From Saccoglossus kowalevskii (lineage: Eukaryota > Hemichordata > Enteropneusta > Harrimaniidae), in contig NW_003109081.1 of assembly GCF_000003605.2 (NCBI RefSeq), positions 316,963-380,962 of the forward strand: 64,000 bases of DNA, in the 5' to 3' direction. The position numbers and the translations under genes were made by a program. Positions 44,501 to 56,672 of this stretch are shown here, piece after piece (positions within the stretch are counted from its first letter, which is position 1; every line of letters begins with the position of its first letter). A model generated the notes under the pieces. The model searched no databases. It was not told the DNA's origin and worked only from the letters and a program-made list of their open reading frames with translations.

Positions 44501-47188
44501 AACAGATCAAAGAAAAAGGTATGTAACAACAAATATTGAGGTTACGTTACGTTACGTTCCGTTACATTTACGATGAGTAATGTCGTTATTTACTTAAGTT
44601 TGTACTCACAGAACGCTGCAGGCTCTGCGCTGTTATTGCTGCTATTATTTTTTTAATATTTTCCAACAAAATAATTTATAAACTCCAATACCCGACGACC
44701 ATTGTATGTCGACATCACTTTTTAGTAAGGCTATGAAAAGCAGGATGTAAGTGACAATGCCATCACCATACCGCCAATAATTGAGCATAAACGCACGAAA
44801 TGAAATAGTTCATGTCTAAATTGGAACACATACTACCTTACTTCTGAAATCACTACGCAATCGACTTGTAACCGTCGGCAGCAGCAGACATATATTCTAG
44901 AGTGTCGTTCAGTAGTCTAGTGCATGCTGGTCATGAGCTTATGATAACTCAGGCGGTACATACACTACGTTTGTTTTATAATGTGATATACAGTGTACTC
45001 GTTTTATATTAGTGTTTTAATGGTTTGAAATGGTTTGCCTGTATGTGATTCAATATCTCGTTCTCGTTGACATCATAACACATTTCGTGGGGGTACACTA
45101 TTATAGCAACTACCTACATAGACCCATACACATGGCAACTCTGACATCTTCCATAATATATAACCTGATAAGTTCATATCTTATATCCCGAGTCATGAAT
45201 AATTCATGACGATAAACTCTTGGGATATATTTAAGTCGTAAACTGCGATTTCCCGGCTTCGAACTGCTTCAATGCGAAGTAACTCGATACCACAATGACA
45301 CCTGTCCATCGGGAATAATCACTATGCATTTTCTTTCATTTGTTTATTCATGCATCCTCGTAATCTGTTTGTACAAGGATGATGATTTTTTTCCGCATTA
45401 CGTTTTTCCCATCGGTGTGTTAAATAACACCGTGTTCTCGAAAAGAAATGTCAAACTACGGTTCGCCCACAACTCTTATACATAATAACCCCCATCATGT
45501 AATATTCATACACTTCTAGCTCGCTTCTGATGTAATATGAGCCGATATTGATGTACATCGTATACTAAATCCCTTAGGGCAGTTTTGTGAAAAAAACAAA
45601 GTTTGTAACTAAATTATTTCCTACTAACCCTTTGACTTACAGGATCAGCCAACATAAATTTATTCTAAAAAAAAAAATGTTTCGCTAAAAAAAATCTTTT
45701 TGTTGTTGCCTACAGACTATCAAGATGCTGGTATCGATCGTAGTTCTGTTTGCCCTCTGCTGGATGCCATTGAATCTATTCTATCTAATAACTCTCTTCA
45801 ACGACAACACAGTCCATGAGTACAGTCAACAGAAGGCAACCACCACGGCATACTTGTGCGTTTTAATCTGGATAGCAGTGACAGACAGCTTCATCAATCC
45901 AATCATATACGTGTTTCTAAACGATGGCTTCAGGGTGGGTTATAATTTAACTATTAATAGTTTGGTTTCTTAGTTAATAATTTCAGTGCATTCGACATGC
46001 AACGGTTACGGTGTTCGCAAGATATCTGCAAACAGCCGAAAACTACAGAGGTTTAGTCTTTCATATTATACATCACCGTTCTCAGGTGAAAAAAAGTTTA
46101 GGTTCAAAATCGAATAAACTGCGGGTACGCATCCAAAAATAAATTTAGTTCTGTATACCCACGAAATGTGCTCACTAAAAGCATTTGGACGTGAATTTAG
46201 GTGCGTATAGTGGTGCTATGTGGATTTCAATAAATGTAAAATTTGATAGACAGGTGCCAAATCCGCCATTTGCTTCTTAGATGGTATCCTCGTACATTTG
46301 ATTGACAGTTGGATGTTATGTAGACGACAGCTCGTGTGCGAAATCGAATGCTTGAATAACGGGTCGTTCAGGTGTTTACTACTTCGTGCTAAGCATTTAC
46401 ATCGTTAACGTGAATATAAATAATACATACAATTTAAATATGACCAAAATAAGCCGACTGTGAACAAAGAAATTGACACCTGAGTATTGTTGCCAATATG
46501 AGATCATCGTGTGAATACCGCAAAGCCTGCATGTTGGCAGCACGACGACCGTATCGACAGCGCGTAGCGGAGGTCTCAGCGGGCGATTCTGTACAACCCG
46601 AGTGTATATTTGTTAGTATTTTCGCGGTAACCTTAGCTGCAAACACATTGCTGGATGCGTCAATTAAAGATTGGCAGAAAATGTCATTACATGAATGGAT
46701 ACTCAGAAAATCGTCAGATTTGGGGGAGATTATTTTTTTTTTCTCTGATTGGTGATTAATGTTGATGATATAGTTTATCCCATAAATAAGGTACCCCGAG
46801 CGTTGGAACGAATACAGAATAATCCGTATTAGAAAAGGCAAATTCTATTGTCTACAGTGACAGATGTTTAATAATAAATCTTGGTTAATTTTTTTAGGGT
46901 GATATGAAACGATTTTTTCGACGAGTCTGCAAATTTAGCCTTGGTACTGACAGAAAATGTGACCCTAGGACAGGCATGCAAAGTATGTCATCGCGGTCAA
47001 CGTTCAGTAGATCGACTCGGCAGAGAACTAACCAGGAATTATGCTCTCTGAAGACCCTCTCACCATCGTTAAATACCCTTCACAGTCTGAAGGTCAACGA
47101 AAACGGATTTTGTAACGGTATATATGATTACAGATCTGCATCGGCATCAAGAAGCACCTCCTGTACTTCTGAAACGCTAAAAATGTAA
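38019..47188 (+). CDS. Class A (rhodopsin-like) neuropeptide G-protein-coupled receptor, four coding exons, 476 aa
   Basis: Join of 38019-38528, 44108-44518, 45716-45934 and 46898-47188, all phase-0 boundaries with GT-AG introns. The product would sit in the plasma membrane, bind a peptide and signal through G proteins. Landmarks: N-terminal glycosylation sequons at N24 and N70; TM1 about 90-115 with GN (105-106); TM2 124-147 with LAVAD (130-134); TM3 from 157 ending in DRY (186-188); TM4 around W212; extracellular loop 2 Cys244 (CKEWWPN), which would pair with a Cys at the top of TM3 (C159 or C162); TM5 256-281; TM6 308-332 with CWMP (322-325); TM7 349-373 with NPIIY (368-372); Cys391 possibly palmitoylated; Ser/Thr-rich tail. 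Loop 3 (LWTRSIPGNADQGRD) and TM6 recall RYamide/luqin receptors. ECL2-TM5 recalls NPFF receptors and TM6 GPR83. Membership of this peptide-receptor group is firm; ligand is inferred only. The start has a fair context (ATCATGG). Confidence 0.93.
39726..39768. repeat. Perfect 12-bp hairpin flanked by 8-bp direct repeats
   Basis: CATGGAGGTAAT, loop AAGA, ATTACCTCCATG (39734-39761), with GATCAGGG immediately before it (39726-39733) and again at its end (39761-39768, sharing the final G). The arrangement resembles a minimal foldback element with a target duplication, but it is very short. Confidence 0.7.
40529..41180. promoter_or_regulatory. GC-richer island with TATA-like box in intron 1
   Basis: CpG-containing words (GCGCGC, CCGCGGCGG and others) cluster here in otherwise AT-rich intron. 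TTTATATAAA at 40861-40870 could be a TATA box on the plus strand. No coding exon is seen downstream. It may be an enhancer, an internal promoter or an old insertion. Confidence 0.3.
43424..43624. repeat. Three-copy tandem repeat, 67-bp unit
   Basis: Units at 43424-43490, 43491-43557 and 43558-43624, each starting TTCTAAAATTACTYAATACC and ending ACTAGTTGATTG. Copies differ at only a few bases, indicating recent duplication. Confidence 0.95.
43701..44035 (+). repeat. Dispersed repeat family R1, copy 2
   Basis: Partner of 3401-3810 (shared words AAATGAAAATTTG, TTTTGTCATC, TTGTGCGCTTC, GATCTTGTCRGCT). It lies just upstream of exon 2's acceptor. Confidence 0.55.
44108..44518 (+). CDS. Receptor exon 2 (residues 171-307)
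   Basis: Preceded by TTACTTTTAG. Encodes the rest of TM3 with DRY, TM4, extracellular loop 2, TM5 and most of intracellular loop 3. Ends AAG followed by GTATGT. Confidence 0.93.
44541..44566. repeat. (GTTAC)n simple repeat
   Basis: About five GTTAC units, one with a substitution. Confidence 0.9.
45183..45228. repeat. Nested palindrome in intron 2
   Basis: Inner arms GTCATGAAT and ATTCATGAC around one base (45192-45210). Outer arms ATATCCC (45183-45189) and GGGATAT (45222-45228). Could extrude as a cruciform; role unknown. Confidence 0.8.
45716..45934 (+). CDS. Receptor exon 3 (residues 308-380)
   Basis: Preceded by TTGTTGTTGCCTACAG. Encodes TM6 (CWMP), loop 3 and TM7 (NPIIY). Ends AGG followed by GTGGGT. 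Confidence 0.93.
45935..46897 (+). other. Receptor intron 3 (963 bp)
   Basis: GT-AG intron. Overlapping ORFs of 85 and 135 codons on opposite strands near 46434-46841 show no domain and are treated as chance. Confidence 0.9.
46898..47188 (+). CDS. Receptor exon 4 (C-terminal tail, residues 381-476)
   Basis: Preceded by TTAATTTTTTTAG. Encodes the juxtamembrane basic helix (DMKRFFRRVCKF) and a Ser/Thr-rich tail ending SETLKM, then TAA. The last Met codon and stop overlap a perfect donor hexamer, GTAAGT (47185-47190), so an alternative longer tail is possible. Confidence 0.85.
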   Translation, partial: GDMKRFFRRVCKFSLGTDRKCDPRTGMQSMSSRSTFSRSTRQRTNQELCSLKTLSPSLNTLHSLKVNENGFCNGIYDYRSASASRSTSCTSETLKM

Positions 47189-47190
47189 GT
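47185..47190 (+). promoter_or_regulatory. Splice-donor consensus overlapping the receptor stop codon
   Basis: GTAAGT is the ideal donor hexamer. Using it would remove the TAA and extend the tail in phase 2 into a downstream exon, which I could not identify. Confidence 0.35.
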
Positions 47191-47260
47191 TATAAATCCA
47201 ATCATCATGTTTATTGTGGATTCGCTAGAATTGTAATAATTTTAATTATTATACATTTGC

Positions 47261-47346
47261 CACCGTAACGCCATAAGTTACAGCGTGCCATATTTTGCGG
47301 TATTTTCATCATACCATATTAGGAAATGCGAATTCCAAATATTGAA
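47261..47346 (+). repeat. Dispersed repeat family R2, copy 2
   Basis: Partner of 6628-6727, located about 70 bp after the receptor stop codon and so possibly within its 3' untranslated region. Confidence 0.8.
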
Positions 47347-50300
47347 CGTTTACGCTGGTAACCGAGAATTCAAGAGTATTTAGTACTATTTATTTGTTCT
47401 CAAGGCTGACTATAACATACAAATCATATTTAACTGTGTGTTTGAATATATTCCAAAGTTCGCTGAAATTTGTCCCATCATCTGATGGACCGAAGTAAAA
47501 TTTATTTGATGGAAACATTGGTGTTTACAAAGACAGATTAAAGTGGGACTGTCGTCACCTGCGCACGTGCGGGAATTGAGTCCCAAGCGGTGATAACAAC
47601 ACACGGTAAAAACGCAAAGGCTCATGGGTAGACGTTTGTTTGAAAAGCAATTACAAGCGCATGCGCAGATGACGGCTCCCCCGCTTTAAGCATATCAGAG
47701 AATTGTGTTAAATTCTGATGATTCTGAGGACATTTATCAGCCATCAGATATTTCTGTTTACGCAATAAGAGTATGTTAGATTAATTTGACGCACGAAAGT
47801 ATGTTCATTTTCGTCATTGTGTTTTGCGGTTTGTACGATAACTGAAAAGATTGACCTGACAATGTGAAATTTAAATATGCAGCGTGGGTAAGAACATGTA
47901 ATTAGTAATGTTTGTGTCAGTGTTACAAACGCTGTTCTTGCAGCGCACAACTAAGTTTTCACCGAAGGAGCACTAGCATTTTAATGCACACGTAATGATT
48001 CTCAGTACATATACTAACAATCACATTACAATCGAACGAATACTGTATAGTGTACTTCAAAAAACAAAGTTAGTTCCCCATGTCAAATTACAATGCACGT
48101 ATCTTATGAAATGGGCTCTAGTAAACAACATGTGGTTACATCATTTTCACTTACGTTTGGATATTATATTACAGATTGCATATAACGTTAAATGCGAAAG
48201 ACAAAAATAGCTCCAAGGCATGAAGTCTGTGGATAGTTCTATCACTGCAATGATAATCTATGAGAAGTCTAGAAACAAGAAGAAAGACGTATACCTTACA
48301 ATTAAAAGACAACACAGCATATTGACAGTAATCCCGTAAATCCACGTTGAAATTAATAACATGAAAGTATGGTTTAGGGTTAGAAATTTCCCGTGTTCTG
48401 TTGTATGTGTACTCCCGTCTGATGTATACATATATTATTATTGTCATTTGTATGTAGTAGAAAAGTTGATATTTTTATAATCAAATACTATTTTCAGATA
48501 CGATTGTATAGTATATACATTTGTAGAATGTTGCTGCTTTTAGTATTTTAAGTACATATTTCCGCGATAATAGTAATATTTTTGTAAGCGTATTGTTTAA
48601 TAGTAAATCAGTCAAATTCAGAGCAAATTGGGATATATTCTAGTATTCTATTTCTTTTTTAAAATAGTAATATGAAAATCTGACTTTAAATGTTTAAAAT
48701 CGTGATCGCCACATTTCTTACAAATGTGGACACTACACCGTCTTTCATTCAGAAAGAGCTCAGATTTGATTGAATCTAACCAGAGCTATGCGTTTATTTT
48801 ACCACAATCAATCGTACTTCGTAGAATGATTAATCAATGTTCCCAGTGTTTATATGGTGTATATAAACGTCTTTTCACTATTTTAGAATTAACTATTTTA
48901 AAAAATAAAATTATATATATCGAATTCTGTGAAACTATCAGAAGCTTAGCTTCATTTCTCTGAAAGTACAATGTTATAATCCACTGTCCCCGTCTCAATG
49001 TCAGTCACGCCTTGACAACAATTAAAACTTCTACTAATTCCGGTTAGTGTCCCCAATTCATGAAGTGCCTCTCAATAGTCAAAATAATAAAATGTGCCTC
49101 ATCCCTGAATATTTCCAATTACTATCACTCTTGGTTTGGTATGTGTATTATATGTATACCGTTTCGGTTATTTTATTCAAGCTGAGAATATAATACAGCA
49201 AATATGCAGTTGATAATTTATCATAAATGATGTTAATACAGTACGGTGTAATTCTCAAAGGTTGAGTGGATGTATTCATTTAATTATTCATGTATAATAT
49301 TTTGACTGTTTATTCTCTTTTAGTATATTTATATACACGTAGATCACATGATTTTCATATTCACGCTAACGTATAATATTACTATGAAAACGCCATGTGT
49401 TGCCTCTGAAATTTTGTGTTTTCACTAATGTTTCAGAAAGTATGAACCCGATTGACTGATACATATATATCAAAGTACATAAAGTGTAGACAAAAATCAT
49501 TATCGTAATGCTAATTTGTGCAGATTACTTGGATTGCCTTCACATTTATATTTTGTTAATAGATAAACGTTTTTTTTTTTGGCAATAATTTTTGAAATAA
49601 CATTCTCAGTCGCGTCTATGTACCACCCACTCACGTGCTGGAAATTCGATATGCAGATTTCATATAACTGAATACGTCACATAAGATGAATTATTTCTCA
49701 TCGGATAATGTTATTTTTTTCTTTTAAATTTCGTTATTTGTGGACGTGTAGTTGAATCTCATATTTAAACTTTTTAATATGAGGCATAATCTTTAGAATA
49801 AATAGAGTTGTATGAATTGCATTCACAAATCTTGAGTCAGGGTGATCTGTAAAATAGATTAATTAGTGTATTTGTATTTGTTCACTACCTAGTAACCTAG
49901 TAACTTTTCCTAGTTAAAATATGATGGTCAGTGTAGGCTATTTTAGATGATGATAATCAAGACATGTTATATAATCAAACAGCTGAATATCGCAGATTTT
50001 CAAAAGTGTGCTTTCGTTTTGTGAAATAAATTTGATTGGTGGCTAACAACCAGCATTTTTGATCAAAATCATTGAAAGTAAATTAACCTGTAAACTTGTT
50101 ATCCGATTTGCTGCAACTAGTGTCATTCGACACATTATTTTACGACGATAAAAAGAAGTTTGGATGACTTTATACTCGCTGTTCAACTTGAATTACTTGT
50201 TGAGTGAACATAGACAAACGAAGATATTCTCTTCCAGTCTCTTTTCAGTAATTTTTATTACAATTGCAATATACCATTTTCAAAAGACTAACAGCAATTG

Positions 50301-53300
50301 AAATAAAGTTTTCAAAGTCTAGTCAAAAGTTATGTACCTGTATAGGGATATTCTTCATAAAGAGAGAAATATGTTTGCCACCCATAATAATTAAGGCAAT
50401 TACATGAAGTTATATAAATAAAGTCTTTAATCAAAGAAAATTAGAGAGTTCACGTTTTCACGTCTAATATGTTGATGTAAACAAAGTAAGTGGGGTTTGA
50501 TAAAAAAAAGTACATGTTATGATCTTTGACGTCAACTATTGACACCATAAAATCTCACAAGCACAATATTTCAATTGAAATATTTGGAAGGATTATAAAC
50601 GCTGTTATGAACAAATGAGGGTGTCAGACTAGATTATATTTCCAATGATTTAAATATCTTTATTTTTTCTCTACTTATTATAACAATGAAGATAATGGGT
50701 GTTCAACCAGTGATTACAAAAACTTATTTCAGAATTATTACGTTAATGTTGTTCACAAGCTTCTTCCAATATGTTGATCAATGTATAACTACTGTTAAAT
50801 GTGCATTTGCCGAGAATTCCTTAATCTCTGACATTCGTTTTTGCTTGTCTTACTTTTCACTCATTTAAGTTTTATGTATACATTCTTTACGTTAAAATAA
50901 ATAGCCTGTTGAATTCATTTTTCTATTTGCATTTCAAACGTGTCATCTAATGACGACAAGAATTTGGACATTATGTAGGCCAAGCTGTTTTCTTCAATTC
51001 ATGTCATCTATATGACTTATACGATTATTTATACAATATATGATCGCATGAAAGTGATTGTCTAGGGTTCTCATTGTCAGTTTAATGTTGTATGACAAGT
51101 GACGTATTACATCCTGGTATACTCGTTATCCCATAAAAATGCATATTATTAATGACTATACGTAGTCTCATGAGTATATTATTATATCATCATATGGGAT
51201 TACCCTTAAATATATACACTGTTTTATTACCCTTTATATATTATATGAAAGGGTAGTGCACCTCATTTAGAAGGCAACTTGTATGAGAGAATGATGTAAT
51301 GTTGTTTAATACTGCATGTTGATGGGCACATATTATTGTGATTTTTCTGTAACGTTGTCTTTGTCAGCACATAAATAAACAGTTCTCGTTTGAGGAAACA
51401 ATTGAAAACTTTACTTGCGTACAGATTATTGTGTACGTATCAATAGGTGCACATGCGAATAAATAGGGAAAATATACACATTTGACAGACACATATTCAT
51501 GAGTGCGTTGTTTTGGGCTTCAACATCAAGAAACAGAGTGTACATTCATTAGTATTCTCATCTGAGTGAAGTTGTAATTGATCGATACGTACTTCTTACT
51601 CTAAAGACGACAAGGGAAATCTTTATAATTAAATGTTTATTAGGAAATCACAATCTGTCAAATACTGCACCTGTCGTCATGACAACATATATTAATATTC
51701 CGAAAGCGTGGATTTTTTAGAATACACATATCTGTAACACTGCTCACTTTAGCAGATTCGTTGACAGAAATCTATTTGACAGTGATGAAATAATACTAAT
51801 AATAATACTGCCAGTAATTTGTAACAGAGCGCACATGAGTTTCGCAATTGTTTAGAAGAATCTCCTTTGCATATTCTTTCGTGTTTCGACGACTGTAGCG
51901 TTTTAAATAAACATCGTATAAACAGTATATATTGTAAAAAAACAATGTCCACTAAAATGAGTTTTTAACTCCATTCATAATATAAAATTGGCATGGATGA
52001 AATGATGATATAATGGCATAACTCAATTGGCTAAGCTCGCCTTAGGCTCATTAATGATTACATTGCAATACATAAGACAAATCGGGCAACAAATGATTAA
52101 AAACCGTATTGCAATCAACGTTTTATAATATAAGGGTAATGTAAGTGATACGTGAATAAAATACAACTCCCGTCAATTAAACTGATATATAATTATCTCA
52201 TACAAATGGGCGAGGATACCGCCGCATTCAAATAGACAAAAAAACACGTACTACACGCTTTACAAGTACACTAAACAAAACAGTCTATTACGACCACTAA
52301 TCAGTTATTCTATAAACTGATTTGCATTAGTGTGATATTGTCTTTGTGTCCTTGTGAACTTCTCGGTATTTGCGGGACTTCTATTCGTAATCTAAATTGC
52401 ATATATCACTCTAGTTGCAACCCATAATTTTACATACCTTTGTTTCACTGTACGCTCAAATGAAAGAAATATCGGCAAGCAGAGCAGAATACAAAGAAAA
52501 TGTTTGGCAATGATTCTACTAAAAAACGAGACTTAGATATGTGTGTACGAATGTTGCGAATCAGATATTCCGAAGAGCTGAAAAAAAAACATATGGGAGC
52601 GACAATATTGCATCAATAGTTAGTACGCAATGGGCAACGGCGTGTAACGGCTATAGGGTATGATAATAATAGATTGTAAGTATGATTTTAGGAGTTAAGA
52701 ACAAATAAGAAGAAGGCGTATTCACTTTTTCTAAAAGCAGGAAATCGATTCAAGTCTGGCAAGTAGTATAGTTATTATTTGTTAAGAGGATAAAGCAAAT
52801 AACATATACTGTCATAAAAACATTATTATCTAAAAAATATCTTGTGTCGCATCCGTTCCACATTGAATTAATTTATTGAAAGTGCAATTAATCATACATA
52901 CACCAGGAAGCTATTTATATCCTTAACGCGAAAAAGTGGCGTCGGTTATTGGATTAAGCTATAATTATTCCCTGTCCCCCGATTTGATGCTACCAGTCCT
53001 TGCGATGTGTATGTGGGCGTTTTATTGCCTGCAACAACGTACAACGTCTTTCTATTATACAATACATGTGCAATTGATTAGAATCATTCTAGCCAAGAAT
53101 TCGATATATTTATATGTAGAAAGGAATACCTGACAAGCGAGCGCAGCAGGGCAGATCATCGATTAACTAAAAATAGAACTAGGGGAATGAAAGCGTGGAA
53201 GGATCACATACGAGCGTCGTGATTCAGAGATTTTATGTGCTAAAATTCGAGTCGACGGATTGTTAGATCAATATAGCCTTGCATTGAAGCTAGTTTTCGA

Positions 53301-56300
53301 AGATGTTTTGGTACGAATGACTTTCCTCTCGTAATCGGTGAAACAACAATCAGACACTAATTATCTATTGAGCGTGCTATTGTAGTGTCTCATTTCCTCC
53401 TCAGCCAATCGGACTCACGTATTTGAAAATCAATATTACACACTCACTGAGGCCGAAGACGATCGAACGTTTTGTACTTCTAGTACTGCACAACCTCAAA
53501 CTCGTCCCCATACTCGAAAACAGCTTTTTTCAGGGTTTGAACGCTGGCTACAAGACGTATGACGTTTCTTTGTTCTATACTGTTTTCACTTATTCAATAA
53601 TAACCTGTGTATGCAATGCAAATCAATTATCCGACAATATCTGAATGAGAGGATAGGCACAATCTTTATCAAGAAAAAAATTGTAACTCTAGACTGGTAG
53701 TCGTTACTGGGGTCTGTTGTTCTTTCGAGGAAGGAATTGAACTAAAATTGAACTAAGAATTCATTATTAAAAAACACGTCTTTGGCTGTATGTTATCTTT
53801 ATATATCTACCAGTAGTTTAAGCATATTTTCTTTTGGGTTATCAATTTGGATGTCGAAATGCATCTAGTTTCATTATATTGTTTGTATGTCTTCCAAGTA
53901 CTAGTTTAATATACTTGGCTTTGTGCATGTTTAGCTACTCCCGAGGGGTTTGATTATAAAGACGACATTCGAGCGTTCACTACTATAGATATTATTGTAT
54001 AGAAAGCCATATGGTATATATTGCAGCCCTATACAAATTAGTTGTTAATACATTTCACACAATGTCCTTGAATATGTGGATTGACACTATCTCCAAGAAC
54101 AGCGGTTAATTATGAACTCAGCTGCATGTATATCCGCGGGGGTGGTGTACATTTCAGCGCGTTTTTGACATTAAATGAAAGGGATTGAAAAATACTATAT
54201 GGTTCTGAAGACCACTTTCGAAAATGAGCATTTTATGAGCTAACGACGAAAGTGTAAAACCACGCATATTACCTAAATTATACGAATAAAATTTAATTGA
54301 AAATGCGATAACATCAATACAATTATTAATACTAAGTTTAGTATTAATAATCTTTTACATACATTTTCATATTGATGCTTTTCTTTTATATAAAATATTT
54401 ATTAATTTACACAACATTTGTTTACAGAAATATGTTGAACAAAGTATATTTCTACATTATTCATCGTGTATCCTTGAATTTCGTATTATACGCTCAATTG
54501 GTTTCGTATGTACGGATTTTAAAATCTCGCGATTAATACATGACGTCAATCAATGTGTGTGCATTATAAAACAAGACAATCGCATAAATAATTATCGTTG
54601 TAAAGAGTGACGTATATACAGAGATGACAAGCATATAAGTAAAATTAGGGTTTATAGAATAGTAAATATATAGTTGTTAGTATTTTAAAAATAAACATTA
54701 AATCCCCACCATTCACATCTTTTCACATTGATGTCTCTATTTAATGTAATCCACCATTTCTATCACAATGAAAACAGGACCGAATACTATCATCAATACC
54801 GATTAGAAAAGCTCGTATATAAAACAAATTATAGTACAATCATCACATGCTTATATATTTTACTGATTTGTTTAACATCGAAATATTGAATATTGAATTA
54901 ATAAAACAGTAACTGTGTTTCACAAACTAATGTGTTAACCTGTGCAGTACTTGATTCTATTTGTTAACAGAACAAATTGTAATCATTGTGGAAAAAGGTA
55001 TACGTACAGAAAGTAAATTATTTTTTTATATTGAAATAGACGTGCTCACTTCAGTAATAACAATGTTCGAATACACGCGTTGACGGTGCATTCAGACAAA
55101 TATACAAATGTAGCGTGAAAGATTAAAAGGTCGCCCTTGATCGTCCTTGCATGATTGATTTCTAAGTGTTATGTGTAAATTGTAGTTGAGATTTGAAGAT
55201 TATTCAATTCTATTAATGGATGGGGTTACTCACTACAACACTTAATACTAGCGTTGTAATTATAATATCATTCGCCCAGGGTCGTAGTATTTTCATTCAA
55301 ACATATGAAAATTAGCTATTGTGATTGCACATCACTGTACAGGAAGCAATTAAAACACTTTTGAAGAAAGAAATTGTATTACTTAGTTGTTATAGTACTA
55401 CCATGAACACTTCTTCGCACTCTGGAGAAAGGCCTGTAATGATTGAAAATCGATTGAATATCAAGTTTAAGGTCACTTGAAAGAGAAACCTCGTGAATGG
55501 TAACGATATTTTATACAACATATCACTAAATTACAAGCACCCATCGTGCCGTATGTTTTTTTCAGCTTTTATCATTATGTGGACATATCACCTGCACGCC
55601 GTGGTAATTGAATTGAGTTGAGTGAGCAGCTGATGTATTATTAAATCTGTTGTCATTTTAGAAAATTCACTATTTGTTGTACGATGTCGTTTTATCCTAA
55701 TTACAGGAAGGTTAATGTGCGGTAGTGATCTTCCTGTCGATAATTACCCTACAGTCCGTAATAAGATCTTGTCTGTAGTTTCGATTCGGATGATTTGATG
55801 TTCTGTAATAAGGCATAGTATGTGACATTAACCCACAAAAAATGTCATAATTTCACGCAAAATGCTGGCCATTCAGTTAACAATGCATTATACTCCAAAC
55901 CTGTGATTATTACTACCTAAATTATTCAATTCGGAATCAGTATGGGATTATCCTTAACTGACAAGTGGATTTCGGATGAACTCGCTACAATAGTAAAACA
56001 CACAGTGTTCAGTGAGCATGCATGAAATGAAATCGGCAAAACATGTCTATTGTATGAGAACATTTCTGTAAGATGCACGTATTCATAAGTAACGTGCCGT
56101 CACCGTAAATATTATTTTGTGTTTTACCCTCAAAAGAGGTAAAGTGGAGTACTACACTCTCTTACTGTTGTATATAAGATTAGTGCGATGGATCAAATAT
56201 TTCTATATATCCCTCATTATTAGATTTCCTGGGATTAATTCATTACGATTTATCTGTGAAAACTTATTGGATTAACAATCTAAACCTTAATGCTTGTTCA

Positions 56301-56574
56301 AATCCTTGATTCGATGTAGGAGTTGAACTGTGTGCTCCTTCCATGCTGTTGGTGAAATTTGATGAACACTGTATTGAAAGTATGGTATCCTTTTCTTTCT
56401 CGTATGTTCTTCTTCCCACCTATATGCGTAATACAAATAATGCTTAAGGGTTACAGGCAGGTATCCGATTTCAGCCAAAAAAACATTATGTAGTTCCTGA
56501 TGCGATAATATCGACAAAACTTACTAGTTTCTTGCGAAAGAAAATATCAAAAGGTCAATGCTCAGAAAGAATAG

Positions 56575-56586
56575 GCCCTAGGTGGC
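56575..56586 (+). promoter_or_regulatory. CTCF-like site, weaker match
   Basis: GCCCTAGGTGGC matches CCASYAGRKGGC at 10 of 12 positions. Motif evidence only. Confidence 0.3.
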
Positions 56587-56662
56587 GAATAAACAAAGGA
56601 AGCTCATAATATTTGACTGGTGTAGTCGTTATTATGGAAATATTGCACAATGAGATGCGTCG

Positions 56663-56672
56663 CTATAAATAG
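56663..56672 (+). promoter_or_regulatory. TATA-box-like element
   Basis: CTATAAATAG, a very good TATA box, about 80 bp after the CTCF-like word. The first ATG downstream (56713) opens only about 25 codons, so no protein-coding gene is evident. Confidence 0.3.

Larger units (their letters stand above)
44519..45715 (+). other. Receptor intron 2 (1197 bp)
   Basis: GT-AG intron. It contains a (GTTAC)n stretch at 44541-44566 and a foldback at 45183-45228. No gene within. Confidence 0.9.

Noticed and set aside
46434-46841. 135-codon minus and 85-codon plus ORFs in intron 3
   Set aside because: They overlap each other, lie within an intron, and show no domain, repeats or exon signals.
52018-52060. 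tRNA 5'-half-like ACTCAATTGGCTAAGC
   Set aside because: No matching B box or 3' half follows.
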